From NCBI GenBank assembly GCA_021816645.1, contig JAKAXF010000044.1:1-5489 (forward strand): a DNA stretch of 5,489 nt, in the 5' to 3' direction. The notes under the pieces are model-generated. The model ran no database searches, was not told the origin of the DNA, and saw only the letters and a program-made list of their open reading frames with translations. A program made the translations under genes and the position numbers. Below, piece by piece: positions 1 to 5,203 of this stretch (the stretch's first letter is position 1; each line of letters starts with the position of its first letter). The stretch is from Microcaldota archaeon (GTDB lineage: Archaea > Micrarchaeota > Micrarchaeia > Micrarchaeales > Micrarchaeaceae).

Positions 1-19
1 AAAACAATACGGAGCAAAC

Positions 20-388
20 ATGAAAAACAACCCTCTGACGCTGTTCTACGGGTACACAGCGGAACAACTCAGCACCTGGTGCGGCATTACCAAAACGTAC
101 GCCGTGGAACTGAAAAAAGGAACCCGCAAACCCTCCAAGCGAATCACCCGGCTTTTCCTCTACCATATCAATCAGCGACTACTCGGAACAGAATGGACCG
201 GCTGGCGCGTCTCCGGTGACCGCTTATACAGCCCTGAAGGCTGGTTTCTTACACCCGGGGATATCCGCGCGTTGCCATACCTGGTGCAGCTACACGATGA
301 ACTCACGCGGGGCTTGCAGGATGGCGTGAAAGCCGCACGTGTCGGATTGCACACCGTAGCAAACCAAAAATGTACAGCTCGATCTTAA
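20..388 (+). CDS. DUF3653-type phage protein, putative DNA-binding regulator (122 aa)
   Basis: Residues 12-45 read like a helix-turn-helix: a short helix, a Cys-Gly-Ile turn, then a helix leading into a basic Lys/Arg stretch (about residues 32-44) that could contact DNA. The middle holds a W-x-G-W motif (residues 59-62) followed by an L-Y-S-P-E-G ... T-P-G-D-I-R-A-L-P-Y block (residues 69-87). I associate that block with DUF3653, a family of small proteins common in filamentous phages of Xanthomonas and Vibrio. There is no signal peptide or membrane segment, so it is probably cytoplasmic. The start is supported by GGAG at 11-14, five bases before the ATG. It is transcribed towards the structural operon and may be regulatory, but its exact function is not established. 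The family call is from memory. Confidence 0.7.
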   Translation: MKNNPLTLFYGYTAEQLSTWCGITKTYAVELKKGTRKPSKRITRLFLYHINQRLLGTEWTGWRVSGDRLYSPEGWFLTPGDIRALPYLVQLHDELTRGLQDGVKAARVGLHTVANQKCTARS

Positions 389-537
389 CAGCGCCAACAA
401 GAAAGAGAGCTTCCGGCCATCCCTGGCCCAAGACGATTCAACGATATCAGACATTCAACGGAAATGTTGAATAACAACACGATCGCGATCAAACGGGATC
501 CTTTTTAAAGGGCTCCAAAGTACTAGGAGATCAGTAA
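389..537 (+). promoter_or_regulatory. Intergenic region with inverted and direct repeats, possible operator
   Basis: This 149-base gap separates the two plus-strand genes. It contains a perfect 7-bp inverted repeat ATTCAAC/GTTGAAT (453-459 and 466-472, 6-base spacer). The left arm plus the next G also occurs as a direct repeat, ATTCAACG, at 436-443. A 10-bp perfect palindrome, GATCGCGATC, lies at 481-490. A small GGCCA/TGGCC stem lies at 415-428. The Shine-Dalgarno of the next gene is at 525-529. No convincing -35/-10 pair was found. Repeats of this kind are typical of repressor operators, but nothing here identifies the protein that would bind. Confidence 0.35.
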
Positions 538-846
538 ATGAAACTCATACTACAGATTGCAGCCGGTGTGTTCATAGGATATCTCGCAGCACAAGCGATC
601 ATAAACGCAGCAGAAACTTACGAAGTTAAAATCGGCATGCAAGAAGCAAAGAAAGAAATAACATCTACAGAAAACGCTTATCTCAACAGCATAAGAATAC
701 CAGTAACATACAAAGCAGAAGAAAAAAGCAAAAAAGTATGGATACCAGGACAACCGATCCAAACCTGTATGAACGGAAAGCGTGTGCTTAACGCCGCAGT
801 GCTGAAATGCCGAGAAGGCTACTTTGTGACCGTACCCAGCAAATAA
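538..846 (+). CDS. Small membrane-anchored protein of unknown function (102 aa)
   Basis: I do not recognise this family with confidence. The N-terminus (residues 3-24) is a hydrophobic helix that could be a signal anchor. It is followed by a charged, Lys/Glu-rich probable helix (residues 26-66) and a C-terminal patch with two cysteines (C77 and C91) in the context C-M-N-G-K ... K-C-R-E-G-Y. A disulfide between them would suit a periplasmic domain held to the inner membrane. AGGAG at 525-529, eight bases before the ATG, supports the start. The codons are noticeably A-rich compared with the neighbouring structural genes, which suggests a different origin. It ends 68 bases from the convergent sulfotransferase-like gene. 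Roles in superinfection immunity or host-envelope interaction are possible but unsupported. Confidence 0.75.
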   Translation: MKLILQIAAGVFIGYLAAQAIINAAETYEVKIGMQEAKKEITSTENAYLNSIRIPVTYKAEEKSKKVWIPGQPIQTCMNGKRVLNAAVLKCREGYFVTVPSK

Positions 847-869
847 CGACCGCACAGAATCGCCCAGGA

Positions 870-906
870 GACGCGATCAACACCCTACCCTGTACCCGGA
901 CATCCC
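870..906 (-). repeat. 37-bp repeat copy A with a G-quadruplex motif, between convergent genes
   Basis: This segment matches 2957-2993 at 33 of 37 positions. On the minus strand it carries four G-tracts of three, with loops of 6, 4 and 2 bases: GGG-ATGTCC-GGG-TACA-GGG-TA-GGG. That satisfies the usual G3+N1-7 quadruplex rule. It begins 8 bases beyond the stop codon of the sulfotransferase-like gene, so it would sit in the 3' untranslated end of the operon transcript, and in the virion strand if that is the coding strand. The repeat and the tracts are read directly; folding is inferred. Confidence 0.8.
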
Positions 907-914
907 TGGAAAAG

Positions 915-1979
915 TCACACGGTAGACAAGCCAGGGAAAGGCTTGCGAATACGGGTAAATGCAGAAGTTACCGACTTGACAACCTGACGCGAAAGAACCC
1001 AATCATTTTCGGTAAACGGAAGCACCGGAAGCACCGGCAGCACAAAGTCAGAACAAACATCAGACCTGCGCTTTAAATTACGTTGCACATAATCAGCCAT
1101 CGGCTCACCAAACGGCACAATATCAACATCATTATACATAGCCAAGGAGGAAGCAAGCACCTGATAGAAAGCAGCCCAAAACAAACACACAACGGACTGA
1201 TAATCATAATCACAAATTTGCGCATAAGTCATGCCGTAGTAACTGACACAAAGGTCGTGCATAAGCTGATCAATGGGGCAATGAACGGAAAACCGACGCG
1301 TAGCTTTACCGAACTTGAGACCAGACTTCGACATGACAGACCAAGCCACCGGCAACGGCTCACGAACCGTTACCACCACCTTAAGAGGATCACCGAAAAC
1401 AGAATCAAACAAAGGACCGGCAAAGGCATACTTCAACGCCTTTTTTACCACGATGCAAGGACGCGGATACAAAAGCTTAATGCCAACAGCAAGCTCCGCA
1501 ATCTGCATTGCAGATCGCGACAAGACCTGAACGGAACGAACCGGACCGGGAAACGCAACATCAGGAGTGCCATCGTGGACCACAAAAGCAGGTAGCTTGT
1601 CCACGTCACCACACTCGTAATGCTGCAACAGGCGGTTGAGCATAAATGTACCGCCGGTGCGTGGAGCACCCACAATCCAAACAAACCGATAACCTTTGAA
1701 GTACGAACGTAATGCAATGGAATCGCCGGTGAGCACCCAAGTGAGAACCTGATAAAGCTCCTCAATCACCTTGCGACCAGGTGTTAACGACAAAACAGCC
1801 GCAGCATTGGACTTCGCAAAACGATCCACCTTAGAACGATCCGCAGTAAAACGCTCCGTAACCTGGTCTAACCAGTCCACATCCTCAAACGGCAAACCGT
1901 CCAGCTTCCGATGTACAAAATCCAAAAAAGCACCGGAGACAGGAAAGGAATCATCAGTCAAAGTAAAACGAACAGACAT
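915..1979 (-). CDS. Sulfotransferase-like protein (354 aa), last gene of the phage operon
   Basis: The probable reaction is transfer of sulfate from PAPS to a hydroxyl on an unknown acceptor. Residues 98-114 form a beta strand and P-loop-like turn, V-W-I-V-G-A-P-R-T-G-G-T-F, matching the 5'-phosphosulfate loop of sulfotransferases (G-x-P-R-S-G-T-T). Residues 176-181 have the hydrophobic-then-Lys segment that follows in this fold. Residues 201-214 (V-V-V-T-V-R-E-P ... S) match the 3'-phosphate-binding R-x-P ... S region. The spacing and size fit the Sulfotransfer_3 type. The N-terminal 95 residues are unassigned, and there is no signal peptide. The loop has Gly110 where the canonical motif has Thr. 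AAAGGAG at 1986-1992 sits six bases before the ATG. The gene follows zot by 60 bases on the same strand, so it is probably co-transcribed. It is not a known core inovirus gene. Another P-loop activity is possible. Confidence 0.65.
   Translation of the reverse strand: MSVRFTLTDDSFPVSGAFLDFVHRKLDGLPFEDVDWLDQVTERFTADRSKVDRFAKSNAAAVLSLTPGRKVIEELYQVLTWVLTGDSIALRSYFKGYRFVWIVGAPRTGGTFMLNRLLQHYECGDVDKLPAFVVHDGTPDVAFPGPVRSVQVLSRSAMQIAELAVGIKLLYPRPCIVVKKALKYAFAGPLFDSVFGDPLKVVVTVREPLPVAWSVMSKSGLKFGKATRRFSVHCPIDQLMHDLCVSYYGMTYAQICDYDYQSVVCLFWAAFYQVLASSLAMYNDVDIVPFGEPMADYVQRNLKRRSDVCSDFVLPVLPVLPFTENDWVLSRQVVKSVTSAFTRIRKPFPGLSTV
1017..1043. repeat. Three 9-bp tandem units encoding Val-Leu-Pro
   Basis: Three consecutive units (CGGAAGCAC twice, then CGGCAGCAC) lie in frame in the sulfotransferase-like gene and encode V-L-P three times at residues 313-321. 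The first two units are identical. This looks like slippage-prone microrepetition and may give length variation near the C-terminus. Confidence 0.8.
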
Positions 1980-1994
1980 GGTTAGCTCCTTTCA

Positions 1995-2015
1995 GCACCG
2001 CATCGAGTCCGGTGC
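1995..2015 (-). promoter_or_regulatory. Small hairpin before the sulfotransferase-like gene's ribosome-binding site
   Basis: GCACCG and CGGTGC form a 6-bp stem with a 9-base loop in the 60-base zot/sulfotransferase gap. The stem ends two bases before the AAAGGAG Shine-Dalgarno at 1986-1992. No T-run follows, so it is not a classical terminator. It could affect translation or mRNA stability, but short stems like this occur by chance. Confidence 0.35.
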
Positions 2016-2039
2016 GCGTTGGCGACGGTAATAAAGCGA

Positions 2040-2924
2040 TCAAGGACCAGGCAAGCGCGACTTACCGGGTTTGCGAACCTCCCACAAGCCCCAATCCTGG
2101 CCCACGGTCAGGGGGGCAAGCCCCCTGACCGTGGCCCAGAACAGGACGCCAGGAAGAAGGGGCAGCAACAGCAGAATAGTCAGCCAGGGCAAGGGCTGGG
2201 GTCGCACGTAATAGCGCCCGGCAACGTGCCACGGGCTCAATACGGTGCTGACAGCGCGCATATCGCGCATCTGATCGCCCACCATTTCCAAACCGCTTTG
2301 GAACACCTGGCCGGTGTCATACGACTTAAACAAGTCCCTGGCACGATACCAGCGGCGATCATGATGCAGACCGGTCGTGCCCTGGCCATATCGAAAGGTT
2401 GCCACAGAAGCCTGAGGCAGCTTTACACGAACACCGAACAGACGAAGCACCGACCCCAGCAACGGAATCGGCACAGTGTGCACAGCACGGACCTGCACGT
2501 TGAACTCACAAAGCGCGTCCCGAAGCTGCGAATCCACCAGGGAAATATCCTGCACAATCAAATACACGTCCCAGCGAAACTTCCGCGCATGCAAAAACCA
2601 ATCAATGACCGGCAACCGTTCCTTATCGTTCCACTTGCGAGAGTTAAACCACGTCCCCAGCTCGTCCAATACCAGAACACCAAAACGTTTACCGGAATAA
2701 TCCCGAGCCTCGCACCCATACCCCAATGCCTCGAGATCCTGAACCCGCGGCTTATCCGGCAACCTGGTAACGGTCGCCCTGAACATGCGCGGAAGCAACA
2801 GAGGAAGATCAAGGTTGATATTCGTAGCCACGCGACGGTGACGCAAGAGAGCATCACGCATCACGCCGACAGTAAACAGTGTTTTACCGGAACCGAGCCT
2901 ACCCGCTACGAAATGAACAGACAT
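2040..2924 (-). CDS. zot: Zot / pI-family phage assembly and export ATPase (294 aa)
   Basis: Zot/pI proteins are inner-membrane ATPases that drive extrusion of the filamentous virion. Residues 8-15 (G-R-L-G-S-G-K-T) are a Walker A motif. Residues 81-90 (F-G-V-L-V-L-D-E-L-G) are Walker B, with D87 and E88. The segment Y-L-I-V-Q-D (121-126) fits the sensor-like strand of this family, and S-Y-D-T-G (201-205) resembles its Y-D-T signature. A single membrane helix lies at about 245-265, giving a cytoplasmic ATPase and a short periplasmic tail of about 30 residues, at the short end for the family. The ATG lies seven codons before Walker A and 11 bases after AGGAGGT at 2936-2942, so the start is secure. 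The gene follows the DUF2523 gene by 74 bases; that gap holds repeat copy B. A large inverted repeat sits in the codons just after the membrane helix. No separate secretin gene is visible, so export may use a host secretin. Confidence 0.95.
   Translation of the reverse strand: MSVHFVAGRLGSGKTLFTVGVMRDALLRHRRVATNINLDLPLLLPRMFRATVTRLPDKPRVQDLEALGYGCEARDYSGKRFGVLVLDELGTWFNSRKWNDKERLPVIDWFLHARKFRWDVYLIVQDISLVDSQLRDALCEFNVQVRAVHTVPIPLLGSVLRLFGVRVKLPQASVATFRYGQGTTGLHHDRRWYRARDLFKSYDTGQVFQSGLEMVGDQMRDMRAVSTVLSPWHVAGRYYVRPQPLPWLTILLLLPLLPGVLFWATVRGLAPLTVGQDWGLWEVRKPGKSRLPGP
2097..2139. repeat. Long inverted repeat within zot, 18 paired bases
   Basis: CCACGGTCAGGGGG (2102-2115) is exactly complementary to 2121-2134, with a 5-base loop. 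Beyond a C/C mismatch (2101 and 2135) a further four pairs form (CTGG 2097-2100 with CCAG 2136-2139). The stem lies in zot codons encoding residues about 263-276, just after the membrane helix. No T-run follows on either strand. In ssDNA or mRNA this would be a very stable hairpin. A packaging signal or replication-related hairpin is a plausible role, by analogy with the Ff packaging hairpin, although that one lies in an intergenic region. The structure is read directly; the role is inferred. Confidence 0.85.
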
Positions 2925-2935
2925 GGCAGAAAACG

Positions 2936-2942
2936 ACCTCCT
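2936..2942 (-). promoter_or_regulatory. Strong ribosome-binding site of zot
   Basis: AGGAGGT on the minus strand is a near-perfect anti-16S match, 11 bases before the zot ATG. It fixes the start and lies 14 bases downstream of repeat copy B, so structure in that repeat could influence initiation. Confidence 0.85.
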
Positions 2943-2956
2943 AAAATCAACTCAGC

Positions 2957-2993
2957 GACGCGATCAGCACCCTACCCTGTACCCTTGCATCCC
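2957..2993 (-). repeat. 37-bp repeat copy B with a G-quadruplex motif, zot leader
   Basis: This is the partner of 870-906 (33 of 37 identical). On the minus strand it reads, from a G5 tract that extends to 2995, GGGGG-ATGCAA-GGG-TACA-GGG-TA-GGG, again a complete four-tract quadruplex motif. Three of the four substitutions relative to copy A fall in the first loop, and all G-tracts are kept. It begins three bases after the DUF2523 gene stop and ends 14 bases before the zot Shine-Dalgarno, where a folded structure or a bound phage ssDNA-binding protein could control zot translation. Confidence 0.8.
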
Positions 2994-2998
2994 CCAAT

Positions 2999-3340
2999 TC
3001 AGTCACCCGTGGCGTGGATTTTAATAACCGCCTGTACATTGCGATAAACCCAGATTGCAATCTCAGACGTAAACATAAGATTGAGAACAGTCGGAAGATT
3101 CGGCGGGATACAGGCATACATAAACGCGAGACTCACCGAACCCGTGCTAATTGTGAACGCAGACGGGAAGAAGAAATTAACACCAGCCCAAGCAGCGTGT
3201 AAGGCAGCGTACACAACGGCATAGCCAGCAACCAACGCAGCCAGTACAGCAACACCAGCAGCCAGACGAAAGCCGATCTTCGAGACCAGCCAAGTCACCG
3301 CCAATCCCAAAAACTCACCGATAGCCGCAAAGATTGGCAT
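2999..3340 (-). CDS. DUF2523-family minor virion protein, pVI-like (113 aa)
   Basis: This very hydrophobic protein has likely membrane helices at about residues 3-20, 25-50 and 67-85. Its C-terminal signature, C-I-P-P-N-L-P ... F-T-S-E-I-A-I-W-V-Y-R (residues 77-100), resembles the end of DUF2523 proteins. These sit between the adsorption protein and Zot in many inoviruses and are regarded as counterparts of Ff pVI, which caps the filament end and joins pIII to the coat. The ATG (3340) immediately follows the TAG of the adsorption gene with no intervening base, so translation is probably coupled. An AGAGGA sequence in the end of the upstream gene can serve as ribosome-binding site. Family and position agree, so the call is fairly firm; the virion role is by analogy. 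Confidence 0.85.
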   Translation of the reverse strand: MPIFAAIGEFLGLAVTWLVSKIGFRLAAGVAVLAALVAGYAVVYAALHAAWAGVNFFFPSAFTISTGSVSLAFMYACIPPNLPTVLNLMFTSEIAIWVYRNVQAVIKIHATGD

Positions 3341-4891
3341 CTAGGTATCCGTCCTCTTAAACAGACCCGTAGCAAGAAAACGCTTCCAAAGATAAATAAC
3401 CAACACACCATAAAGAAGCATCTGCATAAGACCCTGAATGATCGTCGCAGCATCGCAAACGTTAAACGGCATACTGATGCCATCAATTACCCAAGTCTCA
3501 GGAACACACGGACCACCGAGCTGTGACTGTAAAGAACTCAAATCAGGAGTTACAGGACCAGAAACAGAAGGCGGAGCACTACCGATTGCAGCGATCACCG
3601 GAGCTTGTGCAAGCGTGGTGCTGGTACCCGGCATGTTCACCGTAGTAGCAAACTGAGCAGCGATATACGTTGCAGCACCCGCAATTGATGCAGCAGAGGC
3701 AGCCGTTGAACTGGTAGCCGAAGCAATCTGAGTCAGTAACTGACACTCTTGTGCAGGACAACCCTGTCCCGTACCAGCAGAAGGCGCGGGCGTGGTAGTA
3801 GAACCGTAATTACTACCCGTACCGACCGTTACGGGCTTCGTGGTGCTACCCGCTACACAAGTCGGATTGCAATAATCAATAGCAGGACCAACACCAGTCG
3901 GCGGAGTGCCGACGCCAGGGACAACAGTCTGAGTAGGCACAGCAGGCGTGCCATACGTGCCATCATTAGGTGAAGGAGGCGAAGGCGTACCGGTCGCGCA
4001 AAAAGTGCCACCATTAACCGCACTGACACAAGAATCATTGGGCAATTGCGACGCACAGATAGGATTACCGTCTACGTAACCGCAACCAGTCTGTCCCGGT
4101 CCAGTATCCGTGCCATTGGATGAACCGCAAACTACAGAGGCACCCTCCATACAAGACGTATCAGGAGGATTTGCAGCACTCGGAGAACCACCAGCAGTCG
4201 GCTCACCCGTAGAAGGCGCTGCATTGCCTGTGTAAACACCACCCACGGTACAGGTCAAAGTCGTAGACGATCCTGGCGTCGGTATACAAAGCGACGCAGT
4301 ATCTAACTGAACCTCACAATTGTTCGACGAATTGGCAGCGTAACTATTAAACGAGCCGCTACCAGTGACAGGCTCCGTAACTTGAAACTCACCGACGTAT
4401 TTACCCTTGTCGGCTTGACAGGTAGCGTTCGGCGGTGCCTGTCCGTTCACAACACACCAATCTGGATAACTCGAACTCAATGACCCACCGGAAGGACAAG
4501 TCAAGTTAAACGACTCAGTATCAAAAACAGGAGAATCACAACCAGAACCAGCCGACGCCGTGTTAGACGTTGAACCAGTAGAGGCGCTGGAATAGGTAGG
4601 ACCAGCCGAAGAGTAAGACCAAGCACAAGAACCCGGACCCGGTGAAAAATTTGCGGCCCAGGTCTTAAACCCAGCAGTACAAGAAGATTGCCAAGAATTA
4701 ACAGATTCCTGCGTAGGACTCGAAATAACACAACCAGAAATGTTATTAGAGGAACCAGTTGTTAAATACGCTTGATACGTTGTCGTGGACTGAGCATAAG
4801 AAACCGCCGAGTAAGCAAAAACCAGGAGCGCTGCAAAAAACAGCGCTCCCAGCACCTGCCGCACTAGACGGGCTAGAGAGCAGGATTTCAC
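3341..4891 (-). CDS. Adsorption / minor coat protein, pIII-like (516 aa)
   Basis: This is the expected receptor-binding protein at the filament tip. A signal peptide covers residues 1-33 (basic start, hydrophobic core 14-30, cleavage after S-Y-A). The mature part is rich in Ser, Thr, Gly and Pro and has 22 cysteines, an even number that would suit a heavily disulfide-bonded periplasmic and virion protein. Low-complexity linkers at about 220-248 and 300-375 separate possible globular domains. An Ala/Ser/Thr-rich stretch (386-445) precedes a conserved-looking region, P-F-N-V-C-D (475-480), and a membrane anchor at about 481-502 with a basic cytoplasmic tail. The start is GTG at 4891, two bases after the coat stop, with an AAGGTG-like site overlapping the end of the coat gene. 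The weak start and a terminator-like hairpin in the signal-peptide codons both fit low expression relative to coat. Confidence 0.88.
   Translation of the reverse strand: MKSCSLARLVRQVLGALFFAALLVFAYSAVSYAQSTTTYQAYLTTGSSNNISGCVISSPTQESVNSWQSSCTAGFKTWAANFSPGPGSCAWSYSSAGPTYSSASTGSTSNTASAGSGCDSPVFDTESFNLTCPSGGSLSSSYPDWCVVNGQAPPNATCQADKGKYVGEFQVTEPVTGSGSFNSYAANSSNNCEVQLDTASLCIPTPGSSTTLTCTVGGVYTGNAAPSTGEPTAGGSPSAANPPDTSCMEGASVVCGSSNGTDTGPGQTGCGYVDGNPICASQLPNDSCVSAVNGGTFCATGTPSPPSPNDGTYGTPAVPTQTVVPGVGTPPTGVGPAIDYCNPTCVAGSTTKPVTVGTGSNYGSTTTPAPSAGTGQGCPAQECQLLTQIASATSSTAASAASIAGAATYIAAQFATTVNMPGTSTTLAQAPVIAAIGSAPPSVSGPVTPDLSSLQSQLGGPCVPETWVIDGISMPFNVCDAATIIQGLMQMLLYGVLVIYLWKRFLATGLFKRTDT
4817..4849 (-). 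terminator. Terminator-like hairpin after the coat gene, inside the adsorption gene
   Basis: On the minus strand GGAGCGCTG pairs perfectly with CAGCGCTCC (9-bp stem, loop TTTTTTG). It is followed by TGG and then five T. The stem begins 44 bases after the coat stop codon and lies in codons for adsorption-protein residues about 14-25, in the signal-peptide core. Ff phages have a terminator just after gene VIII that boosts coat transcripts relative to gene III; this element is positioned to do the same. The three-base offset before the T-run suggests partial termination. Confidence 0.6.
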
Positions 4892-4893
4892 GC

Positions 4894-5181
4894 TTACACC
4901 TTCTTCGTGAAGCTCTTCACCAGCTTGATGAGTACCACCAAGCCAGCAATTGCCACAACGTACGGCATCACGTCCGTGAACATCGACTGAGCACCGGTGA
5001 AGATGCTGGTCAAAGTGGACTTGAAGCTCGCATCATTGAAGGTGATGCTCGGGCCGGCAGTCGTCGCAAGGGCGGATTGGCTCACAGCCAAAGTGCCACC
5101 GATGACAGCGATACCGATAACGTCCACGTTACCCGAGACAAAGCGCTTCAGAGCTTGCCATGCACGTTTCACAACGTTCAT
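4894..5181 (-). CDS. Major coat protein precursor, pVIII-like (95 aa)
   Basis: This encodes the main capsid subunit. A basic N-terminus (K5, R6, K12, R13) and hydrophobic core (19-34) end in A-L-A, giving a predicted cleavage after residue 39. The mature 56-aa protein has an amphipathic N-terminal part (T-T-A-G-P-S-I ... M-F-T-D-V), a membrane helix (mature residues about 32-49) and a basic C-terminus (K-L-V-K-S-F-T-K-K-V) that would face the DNA. This is the standard pVIII layout. The frame is open upstream to an ATG at 5217, but the ATG at 5181 is preferred. It has GGGAG at 5190-5194, eight bases upstream, and starts after the preceding gene's stop at 5204. The next gene begins two bases after its stop. 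Few acidic residues in the mature N-terminus is slightly unusual. Confidence 0.93.
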   Translation of the reverse strand: MNVVKRAWQALKRFVSGNVDVIGIAVIGGTLAVSQSALATTAGPSITFNDASFKSTLTSIFTGAQSMFTDVMPYVVAIAGLVVLIKLVKSFTKKV

Positions 5182-5189
5182 ATCACACA

Positions 5190-5194
5190 CTCCC
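5190..5194 (-). promoter_or_regulatory. Ribosome-binding site that fixes the coat protein start
   Basis: GGGAG on the minus strand lies eight bases before the ATG at 5181. It favours the 95-aa precursor over the 107-aa reading from 5217, whose extra 12 residues would overlap the upstream gene and precede the basic signal-peptide start. Confidence 0.75.
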
Positions 5195-5203
5195 GGGCCA
5201 CGC

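Noticed and set aside
415..428. GGCCA/TGGCC stem as a terminator for the first gene
   Set aside because: Only five pairs and no following T-run; too weak to call.
847..914. Bidirectional terminator between the convergent genes
   Set aside because: No stem of useful length with a T-run was found; the segment is instead occupied by repeat copy A.
1217..1238. dif-like XerC half-site (TTGCGCATAA) as a phage attachment site
   Set aside because: The half-site resembles the E. coli dif left arm, but the right arm matches poorly and it lies within codons of the sulfotransferase-like gene, so chance is more likely.
1083..1595. 170-codon plus-strand open frame opposite the sulfotransferase-like gene
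   Set aside because: The composition is dominated by His, Arg, Asn and Thr, as expected from the complement of a real gene, and there are no motifs.
2019..3047. 342-codon plus-strand open frame opposite zot
   Set aside because: It lies antisense to a gene with clear Walker motifs, its product is a low-complexity Arg/Gln/His/Pro mix with no recognisable domain, and it spans the intergenic repeat. It is a shadow of zot.
3853..4056. Minus-strand alternate frame rich in Leu and Arg inside the adsorption gene
   Set aside because: It is an out-of-frame reading of repetitive Thr/Pro/Gly codons; the in-frame protein has a signal peptide and membrane anchor.
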